This document shows, piece after piece, positions 1-5,347 of a stretch of 5,794 nucleotides of DNA. The notes under the pieces are model-generated. The model did no database searches. It was not told the origin of the DNA and worked only from the letters and a program-made list of their open reading frames with translations. The stretch is from JAGPIS01 sp964635545 (lineage in GTDB: Bacteria > Bacteroidota > Bacteroidia > Bacteroidales > Marinilabiliaceae): the NCBI GenBank assembly GCA_964635545.1, contig CAZWOA010000140.1, positions 1 to 5,794 of the forward strand, in the 5' to 3' direction. A program made the translations under genes and the position numbers. Position 1 is the first letter of the stretch; every line of letters begins with the position of its first letter.

Positions 1-119
1 TGGGAGTTGTAGTACATAGTTTTAATGATTAAAGGTTAAAAAAGTGACGAGAGGGTCGAGAGGGGCGAGGGGAACTTTAAAGTCGGGATGTCCCGGAGTC
101 ATGGAGTCCGGTGTTGGGG

Positions 120-154
120 CAACGCTTCCATGTCCGGGGGACGATGGAAGGTTG
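120..154. repeat. Hairpin repeat, copy 1
   Basis: CAAC (120-123) pairs with GTTG (151-154), CTTCCAT (125-131) with ATGGAAG (144-150), and GTCC (132-135) with GGAC (139-142). The loop is GGG and single unpaired G residues sit at 124 and 143. This is the most completely paired of three copies. Its loop extension GTCC/GGAC is preserved only in part in the other two. It resembles a dispersed REP-type palindrome; what mobilises it is unknown. Confidence 0.8.
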
Positions 155-190
155 AAGTTCTTTTTTTATGTCCTCAAGCCGGACGGGCTC

Positions 191-220
191 TTACTCTCTG
201 CCTACAGCTGCAGAGAGTAA
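191..220. repeat. 11-bp perfect inverted repeat
   Basis: TTACTCTCTGC (191-201) and GCAGAGAGTAA (210-220) are exact reverse complements around an 8-base spacer. A further partial copy of the right arm, GCAGAGAG, follows directly at 221-228. There is no T-run next to it, so it is not a typical terminator. Confidence 0.7.
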
Positions 221-329
221 GCAGAGAGAGCCGCCGCTGTGCCTGCTCACCCAAGAACTATCACTTCGTTGCGCTGAAACGAAATAAACTCAGTTCGGGA
301 TGTTAGGCTTTATTATTACTTTCTATGTT

Positions 330-348
330 TAGCCGAACCTCAAACAGT
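330..348 (+). repeat. 19-bp direct repeat, copy 1
   Basis: TAGCCGAACCTCAAACAGT occurs here and again, identically, at 429-447, with starts 99 bases apart. Weaker similarity (T-rich, GTT-containing) continues past the exact match. There is no coding context. It may be the edge of a duplicated intergenic segment. Confidence 0.75.
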
Positions 349-428
349 ATTTCGTTTTTCTCAGCTACACTACGAGATAGTTCTAAGGCTCGCAGCCAAG
401 GCGGAGAGTTGCAGAACCTGACAGCTTG

Positions 429-447
429 TAGCCGAACCTCAAACAGT
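429..447 (+). repeat. 19-bp direct repeat, copy 2
   Basis: Exact second copy of the 19-base repeat at 330-348, in the same orientation. It lies upstream of the tandem hairpin repeats at 544-627. Confidence 0.75.
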
Positions 448-543
448 TTTTTGTTCTATTCCTTCGCTTCGCCTGGAAGGTGCCCGTCTGCGGATGCTAT
501 GGACGGAGCATTTAGCGTTTGCAAACTTTTTTGCAAAGCTGAT

Positions 544-582
544 TTCAACGCTTCCATGTACGGGGGACGATGGAAGGTTGAA
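544..582. repeat. Hairpin repeat, copy 2
   Basis: TTCAAC (544-549) pairs with GTTGAA (577-582) and CTTCCAT (551-557) with ATGGAAG (570-576), with an unpaired G at 550. The loop is G-rich. Together with copy 3 it makes a near-tandem duplication with a period of 47 bases, including the short GGAGA-type linker. Confidence 0.8.
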
Positions 583-591
583 GGAGAGATT

Positions 592-627
592 TCAACGCTT
601 CCATGTCGGGGGACGATGGAAGGTTGA
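592..627. repeat. Hairpin repeat, copy 3
   Basis: TCAAC (592-596) pairs with GTTGA (623-627) and CTTCCAT (598-604) with ATGGAAG (616-622), with an unpaired G at 597. The loop is one base shorter than in the other copies. The stem bases match those of copies 1 and 2 while the loop differs, which suggests that the fold is what is kept. Confidence 0.8.
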
Positions 628-684
628 GGGGGAGAACGGATTTTTGGTCGGCTATAGATATGGGGGTGAAACCTGAGTTTAAAT

Positions 685-730
685 GCATTGCAAATGCCTG
701 ACCATTGACTCCTCGTTGCAAACGAGGAGT
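685..730. repeat. Pair of GCA-loop hairpins (REP-like)
   Basis: Two hairpins lie 10 bases apart. The first is GCATT (685-689), loop GCA, AATGC (693-697). The second is ACTCCTCGTT (708-717), loop GCA, AACGAGGAGT (721-730), a perfect 10-bp stem. Both have TTGCAAA at the tip. The second begins about 70 bases beyond the stop of the ATPase gene and could shape the 3' end of its transcript, but no T-run follows it on the minus strand. The paired arrangement resembles REP/BIME sequences; no REP-associated transposase is present in the window. Confidence 0.6.
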
Positions 731-802
731 AGAATGGGTGATATGTTGTACTGTGAGTAATCATAATTTTATTGGTTTGGTTATCATAGTTTTGTATTTA
801 TG

Positions 803-1474
803 TTATTTGCGTTTATCGGGTGTGGTGCGTGGAAAGGCGATGAGGTTGCACATTTCGCGAAGACGTGAGCGAACTCTCATTCCGTATCTAGCCTCTACCT
901 CATCACCATTGAGGTTGGTGGTGAAGTGAGTGCATAGGTTTTGATGCATGAATTGTTCGTAACGACCGAATATTATTTCAGCCATAACTTCGCAATCCTG
1001 GCCGAAGTGTTTGGTTTGCGGTTCTGCACCAAGGTCATCAAAACAGATTGTTGACGGTTTCGCGGAGCCATAAGCCGGGCGTGATGAGAATCGTGAAACG
1101 ACTTCGAAGCCGTCTTTCTGGAAGTCGAAAGCTATTTCGCGACAGGGTTTAATGAGTACCGGAGTAGTTTCATTTCGGATTAGTTTTGGCATCAGATTCA
1201 TCAACGTAGTTTTGCCACAACCAACGGGACCGGTTACCAACAGACCTTTGTTGAAATCCATCTTTAACCTTTCTCCGTTGGCATGATCTCGCACATACCA
1301 GCATATCATGCGGCATATCATTGGGAGATCTTCCTCCACCAGGGTGAATCTATTGCCGTAATTATTTCTTCCAAGTTCAAACAGTCTTCGAATAACGTCC
1401 TGGTAAGCAGGTGAAATCATGCTGAACTTGGGCGGGAACGGCCTTTTGTCTTGATTTTCAGAGAGGGATGTCAT
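803..1474 (-). CDS. DnaC/IstB-type helicase-loader ATPase
   Basis: This 223-residue AAA+ ATPase probably loads the host replicative helicase on element DNA, working with the protein encoded just upstream. Seen in the sequence: Walker A GPVGCGKTT at residues 82-90, a Walker B stretch ICFDDLG at 143-149 with two acidic residues, a sensor-1-like TTNLN at 185-189, and the arginine-rich RVRSRLREM at 200-208, which is where an arginine finger sits in this family. The first 75 residues are a helical region that would be the partner-binding part. Length is slightly below E. coli DnaC. The start overlaps the end of the upstream gene by 17 bases, which suggests translational coupling; there is no clear Shine-Dalgarno site. 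The gene is more GC-rich than the others in the window. IstB of IS21 shares the fold, but no IstA transposase is present, so a replication role is preferred. Confidence 0.9.
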   Translation of the reverse strand: MTSLSENQDKRPFPPKFSMISPAYQDVIRRLFELGRNNYGNRFTLVEEDLPMICRMICWYVRDHANGERLKMDFNKGLLVTGPVGCGKTTLMNLMPKLIRNETTPVLIKPCREIAFDFQKDGFEVVSRFSSRPAYGSAKPSTICFDDLGAEPQTKHFGQDCEVMAEIIFGRYEQFMHQNLCTHFTTNLNGDEVEARYGMRVRSRLREMCNLIAFPRTTPDKRK

Positions 1475-2252
1475 AATCTTTGTCGTTTTTTAGGTTTGCA
1501 ACTCCATTGGGTGAAATGCCATTTGAGTGGTTTTTAGGGCTGTTTTTTCCATTCAAATCAGTTTTGGGCATGTAGGTATTGCTGTATTGTTTTGGATTAA
1601 ATTTTGAGACATTTAAAATCCAATTTCTCGCTTTAGCTTTCCATTTTGTAATCGGATTGCCGGCAGCGGTGCACCAATCAAGCGATTCGTAGTAGTTGAA
1701 GAACTTTTCTGCTTCAAGCTCACTAGCGCCCTTTTCATTGAAATAGATTTTTACATGTTCCAATGGTGGGGATATTGAAACTTGAGAAGAGTCGTTTTCT
1801 GCAATTTGCAAATCATGATTTTGGGAATTTGGGGTAGAAACATTATCATCTTCGAAATCAAAAATATTTTTTTGCCCTATATATATTTTTTGATTACTGT
1901 TTATATGTTTATATAAGGGGGTCATCAAATGTTTACTTATTTCAGCATAAGTAAACATTTGAATTTTTGATGCAGCCAAATTTCCTTTTGCAGGGGTGTA
2001 GTCCAAATATCTCCACTCTTTAAGTTCGCCAATGGTTTTTGTATAAGTTTTTGTGGATCGTATTTTAGACAGTTCCATTAATGTGGTTCGATTGATGAAT
2101 AATGTTTCTCTGAAGTGACTAATATTCCATACACGGAACAGTGCCGTATATAGGGCAGAATGAAAAACAGTAATCCGCTCATCCTTATCGAATAGTTCAA
2201 AAACTGTATTCAGGTGAGTGATATAATTTACTGTTTGAGGAGCATCGTTCAT
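1458..2252 (-). CDS. Replication initiator / primosome-like protein
   Basis: A 264-residue protein, probably the initiator or helicase-recruiting partner of the DnaC-like ATPase that follows and overlaps it. The N-terminal part (about 10-110) reads like a winged-helix domain: FHSALYTALFRVWN at 30-43, then TTLMELSKI at 56-64 with a following helix ending in RYLDY, as in phage replication proteins with an N-terminal HTH. Residues 111-165 are a polar, low-complexity linker. The C-terminal part has the motif FFNYYESLDW (184-193) followed by ITKWKAKARNW (201-211), which from memory is typical of DnaD-like and phage replisome proteins. The tail ends in NDKDYDIPL. It starts 3 bases after the stop of the upstream HTH gene, in the same operon. 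Residues 97-110 are encoded by a perfect inverted repeat and the linker by an AT-rich tract. The gene is certain; the function is inferred from motif and context. Confidence 0.85.
   Translation of the reverse strand: MNDAPQTVNYITHLNTVFELFDKDERITVFHSALYTALFRVWNISHFRETLFINRTTLMELSKIRSTKTYTKTIGELKEWRYLDYTPAKGNLAASKIQMFTYAEISKHLMTPLYKHINSNQKIYIGQKNIFDFEDDNVSTPNSQNHDLQIAENDSSQVSISPPLEHVKIYFNEKGASELEAEKFFNYYESLDWCTAAGNPITKWKAKARNWILNVSKFNPKQYSNTYMPKTDLNGKNSPKNHSNGISPNGVANLKNDKDYDIPL
1856..1962. other. Candidate internal replication origin
   Basis: Inside the initiator-like gene, TCAAATGTTTACTTAT (1925-1940) and ATAAGTAAACATTTGA (1947-1962) form a perfect 16-bp inverted repeat around a 6-base loop, TTCAGC. 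Directly beside it, 1856-1917 is extremely AT-rich (about 17% GC by hand count) and contains two tandem GTTTATAT copies (1899-1914) and a TATATATA run. A structured site next to an easily melted tract, in the linker-encoding part of an initiator-like gene, is how the lambda origin sits inside gene O. The sequence elements are directly visible; the origin role is inference. An mRNA hairpin or a regulator site are alternatives. Confidence 0.4.
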
Positions 2253-2255
2253 AAC

Positions 2256-2573
2256 TCATATTTTTTTAGAAATATCATCGAGCCAATTATCTTGATTAAT
2301 TGGTTCCACTCTGTTTCTCTCAAATAGGTTATTCAAGTCGTCTATTTTGTAATAGATTCCCGGATTGAGATCAGAATAAGGGATTGAGTGTTGTAACTGT
2401 CTTTTCTTTAGCGTTCCTTGAGATACATTCATAAGATTAGCAGCAACTTTAGGTCTTACCCAATCAAGGGACTTTTGAGCTGCTAATTTCTCTGACAGCA
2501 TTTTCTCAAACAGGACCAGGAATTGATTAAACATTTCCTGAAGTTCAGATTGTGTGACTGGTTGATTCGACAT
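2256..2573 (-). CDS. Small HTH protein, excisionase-like
   Basis: A 105-residue DNA-binding protein of the helix-turn-helix_17/excisionase type often found in Bacteroidetes elements. The N-terminus (about 8-34) is a predicted amphipathic, possibly coiled-coil helix that could mediate dimerisation. Then comes DWVRPKVAANLMNVSQGTL (37-55), a MerR-like HTH where the second helix recognises DNA, followed by IPYSDLNPGIYYKIDDLNNLF (64-84, segment shown in part by its IYYKIDDL wing), as in Xis-like proteins. The likely job is a directionality factor for the nearby integrase, an element regulator, or both. It is the first gene of a three-gene operon; the next gene starts 3 bases after its stop. The ATG at 2573 leaves a short leader after the candidate promoter at 2599-2628. 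No Shine-Dalgarno site is visible. The fold is well supported; the role as excisionase is inferred. Confidence 0.88.
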   Translation of the reverse strand: MSNQPVTQSELQEMFNQFLVLFEKMLSEKLAAQKSLDWVRPKVAANLMNVSQGTLKKRQLQHSIPYSDLNPGIYYKIDDLNNLFERNRVEPINQDNWLDDISKKI

Positions 2574-2598
2574 ATCAATTTGATTTGGTTTGACAAGT

Positions 2599-2628
2599 CG
2601 AAATTATGGCAGGACAAAGGGAAATCAA
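2599..2628 (-). promoter_or_regulatory. Candidate Bacteroidetes promoter for HTH-rep-dnaC operon
   Basis: On the minus strand TAATTTCG (2599-2606) matches the Bacteroides -7 consensus TAnnTTTG with one mismatch. A TTG (2626-2628) lies 19 bases upstream, in the place of the -33 TTTG element. Transcription would start near 2592, about 20 bases before the ATG at 2573. The match is moderate and rests on spacing plus position. Confidence 0.35.
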
Positions 2629-2756
2629 TTTTGCAAATTTTGACAAATTCGTTGTATTCCTTTGCAGTTTTAGGTTATAGAGAAAAATTATTTTTTAAAG
2701 TGAGAATTCACTATTACGTAACATTAGAATAATCAATGTTTTATGTTTCAAACCTG

Positions 2757-2778
2757 ACTTTGCAAAAAATTGCAAAGT
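2757..2778. repeat. 9-bp inverted repeat, TTTGCAA type
   Basis: ACTTTGCAA (2757-2765) and TTGCAAAGT (2770-2778) are perfect complements around an AAAA loop. The hairpin lies 10 bases beyond the stop of the unknown-function gene, where a terminator would be, but no T-run follows it on the minus strand. It also lies upstream of the HTH operon, so it could be an operator. The same TTTGCAA core appears in the inverted repeat at 3790-3824. Confidence 0.55.
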
Positions 2779-2788
2779 TCAAAAACTA

Positions 2789-3952
2789 TCATTTTTTCCT
2801 CTCTTCATCGTTAATATCGTTCAGAACATTAATTATAACTTTCTTAGCAAACTCCAATGATTCCGGGGAGTAATTGTAGATTGCAGTGCGCAGTGAAGAC
2901 ACCTTTATGTCATTTTCTGATTTTGGCTCAAATACAAGTGATAATTTCTCCAAGAGGTCTTTAGACCTATCTTTGAAAAGATTTTGTTTCTTTAGCAGTC
3001 CAAACAGAGTTGAAAATTGTGAAAATTCCATATTTAATCGAATTTTTTCTAATTTCTGACTGCCCTGTTGGGAGAATTCGAGATGTTGATTGCCTTTCTT
3101 ATAAAGTCTGTCAATTTTGTCCTCTAAAAATTCAGAAAGAAATTGCCTTACAGGAATTCTATTTGGCGCATATCCAGGATAACAAGATATTGTAGTTTGC
3201 TTAATGAAGAATAATAGCTTTTCAAATTGAGCTATTTTTTCTTTAATGAGAGGAGTATTTTCCTCCATTTCAGAAATTTGGTTTATAGTAATATTTATAA
3301 AAGAAGAGCGATTGAAATTATATTCGATTAAGAGTTTAGATAGTATTAAGTCGATATTTTGTGTTGAATTACTTGTATTCTCCAAAAGTTCAACAAGTTT
3401 ATTGAGAAGTTTTTCTAAAAACGACAATCTAACAAAAGAGTGATGACGGTTGGAATTTAATAACTCTCTAAAAGGAGCAAGAACACAAATAATCAAATCT
3501 TCAGAAATATTTCTTCGTTTCATTTTTGCAGCCATCTTCTTCAAATTTTCAGATGTGGCCAGTGCAACCCTTTCTTTAAGATAAAGAGGTGCTTCAACAT
3601 TTTGATTTAAGTAATTCAGATAGTTTTGATGTATGTATTCTAAAAGCTTATCAAACTCTTCTTGAAGATATGTAATAATATTATCTCTTAATTGATTAGG
3701 GAATAGCTGTTTTTGTTGTTTTTTTATTCTGATAGTTTCGGTTATTGCGATTCTGAAATTAATCAGATCTATTATCGATACCGAAATAAGGTTTGCAATA
3801 TCTTTATTATTGATATTGCAAACCGTATAACTTCTTAATTCTTGTTTAAAACACCAAATTGATTTATTAATCTTCTGAGTGTTAAGGCTGTTAATCTTAT
3901 CCTTTGATAAATAATCAACACATTTTTCTAAAGTAGAAAGAGTAGTAATCAT
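2789..3952 (-). CDS. Mobile-element protein of unknown function
   Basis: A 387-residue, Lys/Asn/Ile-rich, mostly helical protein with no enzyme motif, signal peptide or membrane segment that I can see. From memory it resembles a family of Bacteroidetes hypothetical proteins encoded next to integrases. The shared traits are YNFNRSSFI in the middle (about 211-219 from this start), a GYAPNR segment near 260, and a C-terminal module of about 75 residues starting at KIRLNMEFSQF and containing LFGLLKKQNLF and the VSSLRTAIYNY signature. The C-terminal module could be a small DNA- or protein-binding domain; no function is established. I chose the ATG at 3952. The frame continues to an ATG at 4003, but the promoter match at 4011-4018 would start RNA almost on that codon. 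An ATG at 3988 is also possible. The gene is the most AT-rich in the window and contains a perfect 13-bp inverted repeat. Confidence 0.9.
   Translation of the reverse strand: MITTLSTLEKCVDYLSKDKINSLNTQKINKSIWCFKQELRSYTVCNINNKDIANLISVSIIDLINFRIAITETIRIKKQQKQLFPNQLRDNIITYLQEEFDKLLEYIHQNYLNYLNQNVEAPLYLKERVALATSENLKKMAAKMKRRNISEDLIICVLAPFRELLNSNRHHSFVRLSFLEKLLNKLVELLENTSNSTQNIDLILSKLLIEYNFNRSSFINITINQISEMEENTPLIKEKIAQFEKLLFFIKQTTISCYPGYAPNRIPVRQFLSEFLEDKIDRLYKKGNQHLEFSQQGSQKLEKIRLNMEFSQFSTLFGLLKKQNLFKDRSKDLLEKLSLVFEPKSENDIKVSSLRTAIYNYSPESLEFAKKVIINVLNDINDEERKK
3790..3824. repeat. 13-bp perfect inverted repeat inside a gene
   Basis: GGTTTGCAATATC (3790-3802) and GATATTGCAAACC (3812-3824) are exact reverse complements around a 9-base AT-only spacer. 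It lies about 130-160 bases into the unknown-function gene, encoding part of VCNINNKDIANL. The TTTGCAA core is shared with the inverted repeat at 2757-2778. A protein-binding site or mRNA hairpin near the 5' end of the gene is possible. Confidence 0.65.
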
Positions 3953-4010
3953 AAACTTAAAGGTTAGGTTAAAATACCCTATGGACATAACATTTATATC
4001 CAAAGACCTT

Positions 4011-4040
4011 CAAATATATAATATTATTTGAAATTTAGAA
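4011..4040 (-). promoter_or_regulatory. Candidate promoter for the unknown-function gene
   Basis: On the minus strand TATATTTG (4011-4018) is a perfect match to the Bacteroides -7 box TAnnTTTG. Nineteen bases upstream is TTC (4038-4040), a weak -33 match that lies inside the last codons of int. Transcription would start near 4004, which argues that the upstream ATG at 4003 is not the real start and favours 3952 or 3988. Confidence 0.45.
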
Positions 4041-5283
4041 CGTCTATATTATGATTAACTTTATCTATTTTGGTTCTCAATTCTGCAACATCCTTACTAA
4101 TCTTATCTTCCATTACTTTTGCATAAATTTGAGTTGTTGTAATTTTTGAGTGACCTAAAAGTTTGCTGACCGTTTCGAGAGGTAATCCATTGGAAAGTGC
4201 AATTGTAGTGGCGAAAGTGTGCCGTGCCATATGGAAGGTAAGATTATAATTAAACCCACAGAGGTCGGCTATTTCCTTAAGATATCCATTGGTTTTCTGA
4301 TTTGAAAACATAGGGAAACATGTTCCTTTGTGCAATGCAATAGGATGATTGGCATATTTACCCAATAATTCAGAAGCCTTGGTGAACAAAGGAACCTTAA
4401 CCTGTATAGAAGTTTTTTGTCTTTTGAATGATAGCCACTTATATCCATCAATCCCCAAAATTATATTATCCGGAGTTAGATTTACTATATCAGTGAATGA
4501 AATTCCGGTGTAACAACTAAACACAAAAATATCGCGTACAAAGCTTAATCTATCAACTCCTAACTGTTTTCTTTCCAGTAGTTGCAAATCCGGCTCTGAA
4601 ATAAATGTTACCTTTGAAGGATTGTAGCTAAGTTTGAAAGATGTAAACGGATTTTTTTCTAACCAATTAAGTTTCATAGCTAAGTTCAACAACTTTCTTG
4701 TTCGGCTCAGATGTTTCATTACTGTGTTGTTACACATTGGAGATAATGGATTGTTGCCATTTTTTGAACGAAGAAATATTTCAAAGTCGAGTATAAACTT
4801 ATAATCAACACTATTGATTAATATATCTTCCACCTTCTTATGTTCTATCAGAAAATCAAAAAAATATTTTTGGGTCGTCACAAAGTGTTTTCTGGTTCCT
4901 TCAGTTAGTAGTTTGGAAGCTACCTGTTCGTGGTATGTAAAAAGATGTGACATTAATTTGCCTGATTCTGATCCATTTAGGAACATACATTTTATTGCCA
5001 GCGGTGAGATGAAGTCATTTTTCAATAACAACTTTTCCCGGCACTCATATAGTCTAATTTTGACTTTATTAAGGAACTCGTTAACCGATATGGCTTCAGG
5101 TTTAGAGCCTTTAGCAAAACCTTTTAGGTTGTTCCAGTTGGATGAATTTATTCTTCTCTTCAAAGAGAATTCGCTAACTTGGCCGTTAACAGTAACTCGG
5201 GCAAATACAATAGCATTAGTTTCATTTTTGGTATTGTTTCTTAATACGAAACTCACGCCAAATGATTGAGATGCAGTGTTCAT
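4024..5283 (-). CDS. Tyrosine recombinase / integrase
   Basis: A 419-residue site-specific recombinase that would insert and excise the element by cutting and joining att sites through a 3'-phosphotyrosine link. The order is an N-terminal arm-binding domain with the strand pattern VSFVLRNN...NAIVFARVTVNG (about 10-35), a SAM-like core-binding domain (about 110-215, MSHLFTYHEQ to LEKNPF), then the catalytic domain. Catalytic residues in this numbering: K290 (RQKTS), H351 and R354 (HMAR), H378 (LLGH) and nucleophile Y387 (QIYAK). At the first arginine position the motif reads TGISFTDI, with S262, as in the CTnDOT integrase and many Bacteroidetes relatives. The open frame extends upstream to 5346, but those 21 codons overlap an inverted repeat and lack family resemblance, so the ATG at 5283 is preferred. 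The int gene lies next to the 3' end of a tRNA gene, the usual position for such elements. Confidence 0.96.
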   Translation of the reverse strand: MNTASQSFGVSFVLRNNTKNETNAIVFARVTVNGQVSEFSLKRRINSSNWNNLKGFAKGSKPEAISVNEFLNKVKIRLYECREKLLLKNDFISPLAIKCMFLNGSESGKLMSHLFTYHEQVASKLLTEGTRKHFVTTQKYFFDFLIEHKKVEDILINSVDYKFILDFEIFLRSKNGNNPLSPMCNNTVMKHLSRTRKLLNLAMKLNWLEKNPFTSFKLSYNPSKVTFISEPDLQLLERKQLGVDRLSFVRDIFVFSCYTGISFTDIVNLTPDNIILGIDGYKWLSFKRQKTSIQVKVPLFTKASELLGKYANHPIALHKGTCFPMFSNQKTNGYLKEIADLCGFNYNLTFHMARHTFATTIALSNGLPLETVSKLLGHSKITTTQIYAKVMEDKISKDVAELRTKIDKVNHNIDVLNFK

Positions 5284-5300
5284 GATAAAGTAAGTTTGAA

Positions 5301-5347
5301 TTTGACAATTGAAAAGAGTTGAAAAACCGTTGTTTTTCGTTGTCAAA
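5301..5347. promoter_or_regulatory. Nested inverted repeats in the int leader
   Basis: TTTGACAA (5301-5308) is complementary to TTGTCAAA (5340-5347), and inside them GAAAAAC (5321-5327) pairs with GTTTTTC (5332-5338) around loop CGTT. The structure ends 18 bases before the int ATG at 5283. It may be an operator or a leader hairpin controlling int. I found no convincing -7/-33 pair for int itself. Confidence 0.45.

Larger units (their letters stand above)
1..802. other. Gene-free, repeat-rich intergenic region
   Basis: I see no credible gene in these 802 bases. Open frames exist on both strands, but their translations are mainly readings of the hairpin repeats in different frames, and none looks like a known protein. 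The stretch holds three copies of a TTCAAC-type hairpin (120-154, 544-582, 592-627), a 19-bp direct repeat (330-348 and 429-447), an 11-bp inverted repeat (191-220), a purine-rich G-run tract (about 46-73) and a pair of hairpins with the same loop (685-697 and 708-730). It lies downstream of the ATPase gene that ends at 803, so it may contain the end of that transcript. Whether it belongs to the element or to the host chromosome cannot be told here. Confidence 0.75.

Noticed and set aside
88..306. 72-codon open frame on the plus strand
   Set aside because: It reads through one hairpin repeat and an inverted repeat, has no family resemblance, and lies in a structured non-coding stretch.
544..627. 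Possible CRISPR array
   Set aside because: Only two adjacent units, the unit itself is a complete hairpin, the interval between units is under 10 bases, and no cas gene is near.
325..676. Overlapping plus-strand open frames of 100 and 60 codons
   Set aside because: Much of each frame is hairpin repeat and direct repeat read in different frames; the GGRWKVE similarity between frames comes from the repeat, not from a protein family.
456..764. 102-codon open frame on the minus strand
   Set aside because: It is the antisense reading of the tandem hairpin repeats and the GCA-loop hairpin; low complexity and no recognisable domain.
803..1474. IstB of an IS21-type insertion sequence
   Set aside because: No IstA transposase and no IS21 ends are present, and the overlap with an initiator-like gene fits a replication role better.
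2283..2303. 7-bp inverted repeat CCAATTA/TAATTGG in the HTH gene
   Set aside because: Short, AT-rich and without a partner elsewhere; plausible by chance.
2523..2732. 69-codon plus-strand open frame before the HTH operon
   Set aside because: Crosses the HTH gene start and its candidate promoter on the opposite strand; no resemblance to a protein family.
4814..5269. 151-codon open frame antisense to int
   Set aside because: Lies wholly inside the confidently identified integrase on the other strand and shows no domain.
5284..5346. Longer integrase start at 5346
   Set aside because: The extra 21 residues fall on nested inverted repeats and precede the usual start of the arm-binding domain.
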